This document shows, piece by piece, positions 1 to 7,010 of a stretch of DNA of 11,492 bases (position 1 is its first letter; every line of letters starts with the position of its first letter). The stretch comes from Verrucomicrobia bacterium UBA1200. GTDB taxonomy: Bacteria; Verrucomicrobiota; Kiritimatiellia; RFP12; UBA1067. The stretch is taken from positions 1-11,492 of the forward strand of contig DBXY01000013.1 in assembly GCA_002309765.1 (NCBI GenBank). The letters are read 5' to 3'. The position numbers and the translations under genes are program-made. The notes beneath the pieces are model-generated. The model saw nothing but the letters and a program-made list of their open reading frames with translations, was not told the DNA's origin and did no database searches.

Positions 1-749
1 ATTTCGCATTGGTAGATGAGCCGGTCGAAGGCGGCGCAGACATAGGCGGCGCCCTCCTTCTCCTTGCTGTGGAAATCGAGCAGCCGGTCGTAAAGGGCGA
101 GCCCCCGTTTGCCGTCGGGATCCTTCAGGGTTTCACCGTAGAAGGTGATGATGTCATGGACGGCGAGATCGAAGAGGGTCGGGCGGTAGCTGTCCGGCAT
201 ATCGGTCGCCGGGAAGAGGCGGTCCCACTCCTGGACCGGATAGCGCTTCAGCTCTTCCTCATGGGCGAGGACCTTTTCGAACTGTTTTTCCAGCGTCTCA
301 TTGATCTTCTCGGCGGACCACGGGGGGCGGTTGGTCGCGGCGGCGTCATCGAGGCGTGTCGGCTTCGCGCCGCCCCACCGCCGCTGTTTGGTGTGCTGGT
401 CATAGACATGGGCGAGATAAAGCTGCATGATACCCTGAAGCTCCGCTGGAGCGGCGTCAACCCGTTTGGTGAGCGTGTCCAGGACGACATCGGGATCCGG
501 CGACTCTTCCGTCACCGCCCATTCCGCCGAGACACGCATCAGCGTCGCCGCCATCGCGTCGGGCCACCGTTTGGCGGCAACGGCCTCGGTCCCGATGCGG
601 GCGTAGAGATTCGTGGCCGTCCTCGGTTTTCCCTCATCCATTGCCGTTTTGACCTGCTTCCAAGCATCGTCAAAATTAAAATCCGCCAAAACGCAAACCG
701 TGCTTAACAGCAAGGCCAAAGCCGAACAGAACACAGACCGATAGATCAT
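1..749 (-). CDS. Alpha-2-macroglobulin-like exported protein, N-terminal part
   Basis: The frame starts at ATG 749 and stays open to the window edge, giving 249 codons; the rest lies outside. A Shine-Dalgarno sequence (GGAGGTG, 755-761) sits 5 nt before the ATG. Residues 1-22 form a Sec signal peptide ending VLA, with likely cleavage before DFNFDDAW. The following helical stretch (DAWKQVKTAMDEGKP, then an alternating basic/acidic repeat) resembles the N-terminal region of Bacteroidetes-type bacterial alpha-2-macroglobulins, which reads roughly W-K-V-D-A-x-x-x-G-L-P-K-S-A. Family members are large envelope proteins thought to trap foreign proteases. The diagnostic MG domains and thioester (CxEQ) motif would lie beyond the window, so the family call rests on the N-terminus only. 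It follows the CE15 gene by 54 nt with no terminator visible, so it is probably the last visible gene of the same operon. Confidence 0.6.
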   Translation of the reverse strand, partial: MIYRSVFCSALALLLSTVCVLADFNFDDAWKQVKTAMDEGKPRTATNLYARIGTEAVAAKRWPDAMAATLMRVSAEWAVTEESPDPDVVLDTLTKRVDAAPAELQGIMQLYLAHVYDQHTKQRRWGGAKPTRLDDAAATNRPPWSAEKINETLEKQFEKVLAHEEELKRYPVQEWDRLFPATDMPDSYRPTLFDLAVHDIITFYGETLKDPDGKRGLALYDRLLDFHSKEKEGAAYVCAAFDRLIYQCE

Positions 750-803
750 ATCAACACCTCCGTGGCTCAATATTTCCAGGCAGCCGCCTTAGTCGGGTGA
801 CGA

Positions 804-1922
804 TTACTTTGGATTCGTCAGCCGACCATCGCAAAAATCAAGGAACAAACCAAAGTCGTATGGCGTGAAGTCGTGCCTGCCCTTACGGACGTGGCCACCG
901 ACATGTCCGCCGTAGCCCCAGCCCTTCAAGTTCATACGTTCCCATGCGCGGGATGCCATCTCGGCGGCGAACTGCTCACCCTCCGGTCCCGCCCACTGGT
1001 CATCGCTCGCGCTGGCGACATAGAGATAACGCGGCGCCATGAGGGCCAGAAATTCGTCCATGTCGTGCGGCATGTTCCGCTCATCCGCTTCAAACTTGCG
1101 GGAGTTTAGGCAAAGCCAGTGCAGATGCCGTTCGTTTACGAACTTGAGCGTGCAAACGCCCGGTTTCCAAAGACGGTGCGGATGGGCGCCGCCCACGCCC
1201 GAATCGTTGGAGTAGGCCATCAGAAAACGTTCGTCGGTCACGCCGGCGACCAAAGCCGCCTTGCCGAGACGGGAATGCCCGCATACCGCAACGCGCTTCG
1301 CGTCCAGATTCGACTGCGACTCGATCCAGTCCATCACGCGGCTGTGTCCCCATGCCCACGCGCGGATGGTTCCCCACGTGTCGCCGTGCCGACCGTCCGG
1401 CTCGCCGCCGTAAAGCCCGAACACACCCCAAGCGTTTGGCGGGAGCTCTTCCGGTTTCATCTTCACGTAACGGTCCAACAACCAGCAGTCCGGAGCAACT
1501 TCATTGACATTCCACATGATGAGCGCGTAGCCGCGTTCGGTCGCCATGCGCCGAAACTCGGCGTGCGTTTTATCTATCGCCTTTAACTGGTCCGCCGGAA
1601 TCGGGGTTGGGAAACAAGAACGACGGTCGGCCACAAGGATGACGGGGCAAGGTTTATCTCTAGACGCGCCTGGCGGTAGGGTCACGTCAAGATGAATCGT
1701 CACCTTGCCGCCTTCGATGCGGATATCGTTACCGTGAAACTTCATGCCAAGCGGACGTCCGACCGGAGCGCGGCCATAATAGTTTGCAAGGAACCACTCC
1801 TTTACTCGCTGTTGTTTATAATCTTTGCGCGGGGGTTCTGCGGCAGTAATCCCCTCGCTGAAGACCTCAACCGCGTATGCAAAAAAAAGAACGCAAGACA
1901 GAATCATTCTCATGCCATTCAT
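804..1922 (-). CDS. CE15-type glucuronoyl esterase, secreted
   Basis: The 372-residue product resembles bacterial carbohydrate esterase family 15, which cuts ester bonds between glucuronic acid of xylan and lignin alcohols. A Sec signal peptide covers about residues 1-23. The nucleophile elbow GHSRLG gives Ser217; the fungal consensus is GCSRxG. His350 in GRHDFTPYDF is the likely catalytic histidine. The canonical acid position, 23 residues after the serine (Glu in the fungal enzymes), is Asp240 in NDSGVGG. Asp307/Asp308 in the SASDDQWAGPEGE segment is the alternative acid site used by some bacterial CE15s. Length is usual for a single-domain enzyme, and no carbohydrate-binding module is seen. 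A GTG at 1928 is in frame, but GAGG at 1928-1931 lies 5 nt before ATG 1922, so that ATG is chosen. The gene begins 12 nt after the upstream isomerase-like gene, indicating an operon. Confidence 0.87.
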   Translation of the reverse strand: MNGMRMILSCVLFFAYAVEVFSEGITAAEPPRKDYKQQRVKEWFLANYYGRAPVGRPLGMKFHGNDIRIEGGKVTIHLDVTLPPGASRDKPCPVILVADRRSCFPTPIPADQLKAIDKTHAEFRRMATERGYALIMWNVNEVAPDCWLLDRYVKMKPEELPPNAWGVFGLYGGEPDGRHGDTWGTIRAWAWGHSRVMDWIESQSNLDAKRVAVCGHSRLGKAALVAGVTDERFLMAYSNDSGVGGAHPHRLWKPGVCTLKFVNERHLHWLCLNSRKFEADERNMPHDMDEFLALMAPRYLYVASASDDQWAGPEGEQFAAEMASRAWERMNLKGWGYGGHVGGHVRKGRHDFTPYDFGLFLDFCDGRLTNPK

Positions 1923-1927
1923 GCCCA

Positions 1928-1931
1928 CCTC
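1928..1931 (-). promoter_or_regulatory. Ribosome binding site fixing the CE15 start
   Basis: GAGG on the minus strand, 5 nt before ATG 1922. It overlaps the possible GTG start at 1928, which therefore cannot be served by it. It sits just after the TAA (1935-1937) of the upstream gene, so re-initiation by the same ribosomes is plausible. Confidence 0.6.
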
Positions 1932-1934
1932 ACT

Positions 1935-3578
1935 TTATGACTCGTAAATTACCCGATAACCGATCTTTTTCGCGAGTGCCTCCACATCCTTCTTGAAATC
2001 GCCGAGAAACGTGACGCGGTGCCATCCCCAAAGATCCCATAGCTTGTACGACCGCTCAAAGTCACCCGTCACCTCCACCACCATCTTTGTGCGGCAAGCG
2101 CGGTCGTCAGGATCGTTTGAAAACGTCCGGCCGGTCTGTACCAACACGCAACCCGTGCCACCGTTGCCGGTGAAGTGGAACTGGACAGTGGTTACGGGAT
2201 AATTGGTGGGAGCGATCGCACGTACGGACGCCCCCTGCCGGTCTTCGGAATGCGTTTCAATCTCGTATGGCGAGGCTTCGCTCTCCACGCCGAGGAGTTT
2301 GCGGGTCGATACGCAGTGCGCGAAAATCATGGCGCGGCGCGAACTGTCAATCGCCGGGTCGGAAATGTAACCCATGCGCCCCTTTGTCATCGCGTTGAAC
2401 ACAACCATCGCCACGGTGGAGCGGATGTCGTTCTCGCACGTGCCGAAGAGTCCGGCATCCTGAAGCTCCATAAAACCGAGGCAAGGATAAGCGCGCAACT
2501 TGCCGGTGTAGCATCCGCCAAGGCAATCCACGGAAATCGCCACGGCATTGTGCGCCTTGAGGACTTCCCTCATGCCGTAGAACTGCTTCGCGCAACCGAA
2601 CAGCGTCGCGTCGGAGACTTCCGCAATCTTTCGCGCCGTGCGTTTCCACTCATCGACCTTCGCCTGGGCGAGCGCATCGGGCACTTTATCCCACGCGGCG
2701 TTCAGCTCATCGAACTTGACATCCTCCACCACGATGCCAAAGTCCTTGAGAATCTTTGCCTTAGTACTATCTGAGCAACGTTCAACGGAAAGAATCTTCT
2801 TGCCTTTGACGGCGGCAAGCGTCTCTTCGGGGGAGAGACACTCCAACGGTCCCTCGGCGGGTTTGATGCCAGTCTCCAACGGCGTGTGGGCAATACGGTA
2901 CTCGGTGGCGGCCTTCACAAAATCGTCAGCCGCACCGTTCTTCAACAGCTCAAACGCGCGCGCAGCGCCGATTGTGTCGTTAAAGTCGAGCGAACTCATG
3001 AAAGCGTATTTCTTTTGATTCGCGCGCAGCATCGCCGCGTTTTGGACATCCCAGCCGCCAATGCCCGAATATGGGAAACTGCAAAAGAGCGTGGGCTTGC
3101 CGGCCTTCACGATTCCGCCAAGCGCGTTCGGCCAGGAGTTCATCTGGATTACGAGATATCCCTGCACGTCGCCGGACTTTGCGTCCTCCTCAAGAATCTT
3201 TGCGGAACCTTTCGCGTCGCAGGACATGGCGGGAACGAAGTTCACGCCCTTAACGGCGGCGTTCAGCGCGTCGGTGATGTTCTTCATCACGGGGCGAAAA
3301 TCGAAGCCCGCGTTCGGCCATGTTTTCCTTATCTGGATGTCATCCCAGATGGAGAACACAAGCCGTACTTTGACGGCCTCGGTCTTGTCGGGGATCGCCT
3401 TGGGAGGGACCGGTTCAGGAAGCGCGGCGAAGAAATCGGCGAGTTCGCGGCTGGGAGGAGTTGCGCACCCAGCCGCTACGGTACCTGCCGTAGCGGCCAA
3501 AAGCCCGTATATGAAATCACGGCGTTTACATCCCATACAAGTCGATTCTACGATATCGAACGTGTTTTCCTGTGACAT
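1935..3578 (-). CDS. Tat-exported lipoprotein of the L-fucose/L-arabinose isomerase-like family
   Basis: The product has 547 residues. The N-terminus holds a twin-arginine motif (KRRDFIYG, Arg19-Arg20), a hydrophobic stretch and a lipobox VAAGC with Cys38, so it looks like a Tat-exported lipoprotein. The rest matches the FucI-like (COG2407-type) fold: an N-terminal domain with an extended beta/alpha pattern, then CENDI (Glu382), SDPAID (Asp407 or Asp411), FAHC (His421), a THSEDRQG segment, CRTK and a final HRVTFLGDF. The Glu, Asp and His are the expected Mn-binding set of ketol isomerases. The substrate is unknown, and the family is normally cytoplasmic. Start ATG 3578 is preferred over GTG 3611 because AAAGGA lies 7 nt upstream of it. 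Two extra cysteines (C14, C17) precede the Arg pair. The neighbour is a CE15 esterase, suggesting a role with uronic acid or deoxy-sugar glycans (inference). Confidence 0.72.
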   Translation of the reverse strand: MSQENTFDIVESTCMGCKRRDFIYGLLAATAGTVAAGCATPPSRELADFFAALPEPVPPKAIPDKTEAVKVRLVFSIWDDIQIRKTWPNAGFDFRPVMKNITDALNAAVKGVNFVPAMSCDAKGSAKILEEDAKSGDVQGYLVIQMNSWPNALGGIVKAGKPTLFCSFPYSGIGGWDVQNAAMLRANQKKYAFMSSLDFNDTIGAARAFELLKNGAADDFVKAATEYRIAHTPLETGIKPAEGPLECLSPEETLAAVKGKKILSVERCSDSTKAKILKDFGIVVEDVKFDELNAAWDKVPDALAQAKVDEWKRTARKIAEVSDATLFGCAKQFYGMREVLKAHNAVAISVDCLGGCYTGKLRAYPCLGFMELQDAGLFGTCENDIRSTVAMVVFNAMTKGRMGYISDPAIDSSRRAMIFAHCVSTRKLLGVESEASPYEIETHSEDRQGASVRAIAPTNYPVTTVQFHFTGNGGTGCVLVQTGRTFSNDPDDRACRTKMVVEVTGDFERSYKLWDLWGWHRVTFLGDFKKDVEALAKKIGYRVIYES

Positions 3579-3585
3579 GGTCTGA

Positions 3586-3591
3586 TCCTTT
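3586..3591 (-). promoter_or_regulatory. Ribosome binding site fixing the isomerase-like start
   Basis: AAAGGA on the minus strand with a 7-nt gap to ATG 3578. The alternative in-frame GTG at 3611, which overlaps the preceding stop codon, has no comparable site. Confidence 0.55.
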
Positions 3592-3610
3592 CTTAAGCTG
3601 TTTATGCCCA

Positions 3611-5101
3611 CTAAGGAGCAGAAAAAAGGCGGAATGCCGCCTCTCTCAATAAAATCGAGTCAATCTGGCACTTTCCGTTTTCCAACATTTTCTCAAAATC
3701 GAAATTCCCGTCTTTGCCCACGCTCCACACCACGCCTGTCCCAGAATGATAGCGCAAGGTTCCACCATTTTTGCTGTACGGGTCCTGAGGCACCGACTCA
3801 ATGTAATTCGGAACAAGGATTTCCAATGAGGGCAACTGCGCATTATCGTGATCAAGTCTCCATTTCGCGGCGGCAAGTACGAGTCGGTTACGAATAATGC
3901 AGAACCGATATCCTAAACTATTTTCATTAAAAAACCGCAAACTGTTAGCAAACCCAGAGACCCAATTTCTACCAATGCCGCCACGGGTAAAAATACTGGA
4001 ACGATTATCCCGCAGGGCAGTTTCGTTCAACTCATCATTAAGTGCCATCCTTGCGGTAATGGCAAGATTGTTCAATGTGGTACGGCGGCATAGTGCATAA
4101 TCGAGATACCCCGGACACCGAAAGAGTGTGTGAAAGAAAAAACGTGAAACACGATCTGTCCATTTCGGTTCAGTCTTACCGTAAAACATATACCTAATCT
4201 GGTTTTCTGCATAAAGGGCACTGTCATATCTCTCAATAAACTTCTCGCGCGACATAGTTCTTACCGTATGCGACAAGGCCTGGTATTCCGCCTTTATAGC
4301 TTCTGTACCTTGTCCAGCTTTAACATTATCTGCAGCAACGAGTCTTGCGAAACGTCCAAGTTTTTCTTTCGGAAATTTTTCACGCATGGCACAATTATAT
4401 ATTTTTGCAAGCGCGAACGATTTAACAGCATGTCCAATAAGAGCGCAATGAATCGAATCAGGATTAGCTGAACTGATACCTCCGAAAGCGAAAAGCGTTT
4501 CAATACTGTCTGCCGCCGCATCCCATTTCTCCAACTCTAGTTCGCGTTGAATCTTTAACGAATAGAGACGCCCCGTACGCAACAACTCATTATGCGGAGT
4601 TCTCGGCATATCGCTAAACATAGTTACGTCTGGCGGCCAAATGTTACGCCAACCTTTTTTGCGGATAACTTCGCGGATTGCGGAGAAGAACTTTTGGTTA
4701 TCCGCAAGAATATGATCGGCGCGGGAAGGGGAATTGGGATCAGTGCAAATCTCCGCGAACGTTGAACTATTCGTCACCCCCCTGCCGTAAACTTCAATAA
4801 AACGGCTGTCGGATACAGAGCTTTCAGCCGGTCCAGGATTTTTAAGCAATTCAACAACAGGAACGGAGTTCGTGTTATAATCATAGGCAACCGTGTAAAG
4901 ATTAGAGAAGGCTTCTATAAACGTAATAAAGGCATTATCTTCATCCGCGACCTCCGGCAAATTGTAACGCAAATCCGCATCATACGATCCACACGCCGAC
5001 GTGGGATCATGTCCACCGGCAAAGAATATGGCGACAACAGACGCGGCGGCAATTACCGCGACCGTTACAAACCAACCAACTATCTTTGCAAGAATCTTCA
5101 C
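3611..5101 (-). CDS. Membrane-anchored protein of unknown function with a pilin-like C-terminal segment
   Basis: I do not recognise the family with confidence. The 496-residue product begins with one transmembrane helix (about residues 7-28), then a long mostly helical region that should face the periplasm. The C-terminal stretch from about residue 406 (RLVLAAAKWRLDHDNAQLPS, then LVPNYIESVPQDPYS and SVGKDG) resembles a segment common in hypothetical proteins of Planctomycetes and relatives. These read roughly LPxSLxxLVPxYLxxVPxDPF and SVGxDG, and recall the C-terminal part of type II secretion pseudopilins. The start is GTG 5101: an in-frame TAA lies 3 codons upstream and no internal ATG is near. 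The gene is clearly AT-richer than its neighbours (21 G+C of 60 at 3901-3960, against 40 of 60 at 10441-10500 in PFOR). Its last codons form a terminator-like hairpin. It is the first gene of the run leading to the isomerase-like and CE15 genes. Confidence 0.75.
   Translation of the reverse strand: MKILAKIVGWFVTVAVIAAASVVAIFFAGGHDPTSACGSYDADLRYNLPEVADEDNAFITFIEAFSNLYTVAYDYNTNSVPVVELLKNPGPAESSVSDSRFIEVYGRGVTNSSTFAEICTDPNSPSRADHILADNQKFFSAIREVIRKKGWRNIWPPDVTMFSDMPRTPHNELLRTGRLYSLKIQRELELEKWDAAADSIETLFAFGGISSANPDSIHCALIGHAVKSFALAKIYNCAMREKFPKEKLGRFARLVAADNVKAGQGTEAIKAEYQALSHTVRTMSREKFIERYDSALYAENQIRYMFYGKTEPKWTDRVSRFFFHTLFRCPGYLDYALCRRTTLNNLAITARMALNDELNETALRDNRSSIFTRGGIGRNWVSGFANSLRFFNENSLGYRFCIIRNRLVLAAAKWRLDHDNAQLPSLEILVPNYIESVPQDPYSKNGGTLRYHSGTGVVWSVGKDGNFDFEKMLENGKCQIDSILLREAAFRLFSAP
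3622..3642 (-). terminator. Intrinsic terminator-like hairpin inside the 3' end of the AT-rich gene
   Basis: On the minus strand the sequence AGGCGG, loop CATT, CCGCCT forms a 6-bp stem directly followed by a run of Ts (six including the one paired in the stem). This is the layout of a Rho-independent terminator. It lies in codons for the last residues (AAFRLF) of the 496-residue protein, ending about 10 nt before the TAG at 3611-3613. It should reduce or end transcription before the isomerase-like gene, unless read-through or a promoter inside the upstream coding sequence supplies it. Confidence 0.55.
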
Positions 5102-5154
5102 CGCCGCTTATCCATACATCCGATTACGTTTTCATAAGTGGAGGCTATTGAAGA

Positions 5155-5187
5155 GTTCCGGGCGGGACCAGCTTGTCCCGCCCGAAC
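5155..5187 (-). repeat. GC-rich inverted repeat downstream of pgi, possible terminator or dispersed palindrome
   Basis: Positions 5159-5168 and 5175-5184 form a perfect 10-bp stem (CGGGCGGGAC paired with GTCCCGCCCG) around a 6-nt loop. With one bulge at 5158 it extends by three more pairs (5155-5157 with 5185-5187). It starts 19 nt after the pgi stop. No T run follows on the minus strand, so it is not a standard intrinsic terminator. It could be an mRNA 3'-end stabiliser or a copy of a dispersed REP-like palindrome. A separate 10-bp palindrome (CTGCCGGCAG, 5194-5203) lies between it and the pgi stop codon. Confidence 0.6.
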
Positions 5188-5205
5188 GTTCTGCTGCCGG
5201 CAGAA

Positions 5206-6816
5206 TTACTTGCCGGCCTTGCTGGCGCGGTAACGCTCAATCAACGCGTTTGTGGACGAATCGTGAGCGAGTTTGGATTTTGACCCCAACTCCTTCAAGA
5301 TCCGGCCGGCCAGAACCTTGCCGAGCTGCACCCCCCACTGGTCGAATGAAAAGATGTTCCAAATGATACCCTGCGTAAACACCTTGTGCTCATAGAGCGC
5401 GATCAACGCGCCAAAGGTTTCCGGGGTCAACTGGTCCGCCAGCAGCGTGTTGGTCGGGTGGTTGCCCTTGAAGGTCTTGTGCGGCACCAAATTTTCCGGC
5501 ACCCCTTCGGCGCGGCACTCCGCCGCCGTCTTGCCGAACGCCAAGGCTTCGGTCTGGGCGAAGAAATTCGCCATCAACTTGTCGTGATGGTCGCCTATCG
5601 GGTTGTGCGACTTGCAGAACCCGATGAAATCGCACGGAATCAGCTTGGTGCCCTGGTGGATGAGCTGATAGAAAGCGTGTTGGCCGTTGGTGCCGGCCTC
5701 GCCCCACACGATCGGCCCGGTGGCGCAATTCACCGGATTGCCGTCGCGGTCAACCGACTTGCCGTTGCTCTCCATGTCCAACTGCTGTAGGTAGGCTGGT
5801 AGACGGCAAAGGTACTGGTCATACGGCAACACGGCATAGCTTTCGGCGCCGTATCCGTTGTTGTACAAAATACCGATCAACGCCATCAGCACCGGAAGGT
5901 TCCGCTGGAACGGCGCGGTGGCGAAATGGCGGTCCATACGGTAGTAGCCACGCAACATCTTTTTAAAATTGTTCGGCCCGATGGAGATCATCAGCGGCAA
6001 CCCCACCGCCGACGGCAGGGAATAGCGGCCGCCCACCCACTCCCAGAATCCGAACATATTGGCAGTGTCGATGCCGAACTTCGCAACCTCTTCGGCGTTG
6101 GTGGATACCGCCACAAAGTGGTTGGCTACCGCTTTTTCGCTGCCCAACTGTTCGATTAACCACTTGCGGGCGCTTTGGGCGTTGGTCATCGTCTCCTGGG
6201 TGGTGAAAGTTTTGGAAGCGACAATGAACAGCGTCTGGTCGGCCTTGACCTCGTTGAGCGTCTCCGCCAAATGCGTGGCGTCCACGTTCGACACAAAGAA
6301 ACACTTGATCAAGCGGCGGGAATAGGGCTTTAGGGCCATCGTGGCCATGCACGGACCGAGATCCGATCCGCCGATTCCGATGTTTACCACGTATTTGATA
6401 CGCTTGCCGGTGAATCCCTTCCATTGCCCGGAGCGAACGCGGTCGGCGAAACCGCCCATCGCCTCCAACACCGCCCTCACGTCCGGCATCACATCCTTGC
6501 CGCGCACGAAGATCTGCCGGTCGGACTGGTTGCGGAGCGCGGTATGCAGCACCGAACGGTTTTCGGTGGCGTTAATCGGCTCGCCGTCAAACATCGCGTT
6601 AATCCACTTTTTGAGATCGCTCGCCTCGGCCAGCGCCAAAAGTTTTTTCATCAACGCCGGCGTAATCAGGTTCTTGGAATAATCAAGCGTCCAACCGGCG
6701 GCTTCCGCCGTAAAACGTGCGGCCCGCCCCAGATCCGCCGCGAATAACTCGCGCAGATGCTTGCCCTTTGTGGCGTTAATTTCCGTCTCTACCGCTTTCC
6801 AAGCTTCCAAATTCAT
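5206..6816 (-). CDS. pgi: Glucose-6-phosphate isomerase
   Basis: The 536-residue cytoplasmic enzyme interconverts glucose 6-phosphate and fructose 6-phosphate in glycolysis and gluconeogenesis. It is full length for the classical bacterial/eukaryotic PGI family. Visible landmarks in order are DYSKN (45-49), NATENRSVLHTALR (82-95), the phosphate loop NIGIGGSD (145-152), SKTFTTQET (201-209), signature 1 VGGRYSLPS (261-269), and signature 2 ending QWGVQLGK (493-500). The catalytic residues by comparison with E. coli PGI are Glu349 (in DMESNGKS), His380 (in TNGQHAF) and Lys500. All are present, so the enzyme should be active. Start ATG 6816 has AGGAGGA at 6828-6834; the 11-nt spacer contains a run of eight Ts and is slightly long. 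The gene stands alone, with its own promoter region upstream and an inverted repeat downstream. Confidence 0.97.
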   Translation of the reverse strand: MNLEAWKAVETEINATKGKHLRELFAADLGRAARFTAEAAGWTLDYSKNLITPALMKKLLALAEASDLKKWINAMFDGEPINATENRSVLHTALRNQSDRQIFVRGKDVMPDVRAVLEAMGGFADRVRSGQWKGFTGKRIKYVVNIGIGGSDLGPCMATMALKPYSRRLIKCFFVSNVDATHLAETLNEVKADQTLFIVASKTFTTQETMTNAQSARKWLIEQLGSEKAVANHFVAVSTNAEEVAKFGIDTANMFGFWEWVGGRYSLPSAVGLPLMISIGPNNFKKMLRGYYRMDRHFATAPFQRNLPVLMALIGILYNNGYGAESYAVLPYDQYLCRLPAYLQQLDMESNGKSVDRDGNPVNCATGPIVWGEAGTNGQHAFYQLIHQGTKLIPCDFIGFCKSHNPIGDHHDKLMANFFAQTEALAFGKTAAECRAEGVPENLVPHKTFKGNHPTNTLLADQLTPETFGALIALYEHKVFTQGIIWNIFSFDQWGVQLGKVLAGRILKELGSKSKLAHDSSTNALIERYRASKAGK

Positions 6817-6852
6817 GGCAAAAAAAATCCTCCTAAAAATCCCCAGAGTTTA

Positions 6853-6880
6853 TAAAAAACGGGGAGGGTTAAAAAACGGG
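6853..6880 (-). repeat. Direct repeat in the pgi leader
   Basis: An identical 11-nt word (CCCGTTTTTTA on the minus strand) occurs at 6853-6863 and 6870-6880, spaced by 17 nt. It lies between the likely pgi promoter and its ribosome binding site. The GGGG stretches could pair with downstream CCCC (minus-strand sense), but no clear riboswitch is seen. Confidence 0.4.
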
Positions 6881-6884
6881 CATA

Positions 6885-6946
6885 ATTATACTGTTTTTTG
6901 TCGGGAAAAAGAAGCAAATTCAATAGTTTCCCATAAAAGTTTTCAA
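6885..6946 (-). promoter_or_regulatory. Probable pgi promoter region with two candidate promoters
   Basis: A perfect -10 box TATAAT (minus strand) lies at 6885-6890 but has only a poor -35 at the right distance (TTCTTT, 6908-6913). Further upstream, TTGAAA at 6941-6946 and TTGAAT at 6918-6923 are separated by 17 nt and match the sigma70 consensus at 5/6 and 4/6 positions. Either could drive pgi; the leader would be about 60 or 95 nt. Confidence 0.4.
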
Positions 6947-7010
6947 CTCGAAGTAGTTTGACGTAAAGTCCGCCAACACCTGCCACCCATTTCTACACTG
7001 TTCCCGCTCT

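Noticed and set aside
9..707. Plus-strand open frame of 232 codons at the left edge
   Set aside because: The minus strand has a signal peptide, a strong ribosome binding site and a family-like N-terminus in the same interval. The plus frame has none of these.
1881..1888. Eight-base homopolymer in the CE15 signal peptide as a phase-variation site
   Set aside because: Runs of eight are short for contingency loci. A similar run occurs in the pgi leader, where slippage would have no coding effect.
1906..1921. CE15 protein as a lipoprotein through the MILSC sequence
   Set aside because: The cysteine comes after only a few hydrophobic residues, and Leu at -2 does not fit the lipobox. An ordinary Sec signal with later cleavage is more likely.
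5102..5119. Five-codon ATG...TGA minigene overlapping the GTG start of the AT-rich gene
   Set aside because: The minus strand reads ATG GAT AAG CGG CGG TGA and overlaps the GTG start, which could couple translation. So short a frame is easily chance, and nothing else supports it.
6956..6990. Plus-strand TTGACG as a -35 box of a rightward promoter
   Set aside because: No -10-like sequence lies 15-19 nt downstream, and no plus-strand gene follows.
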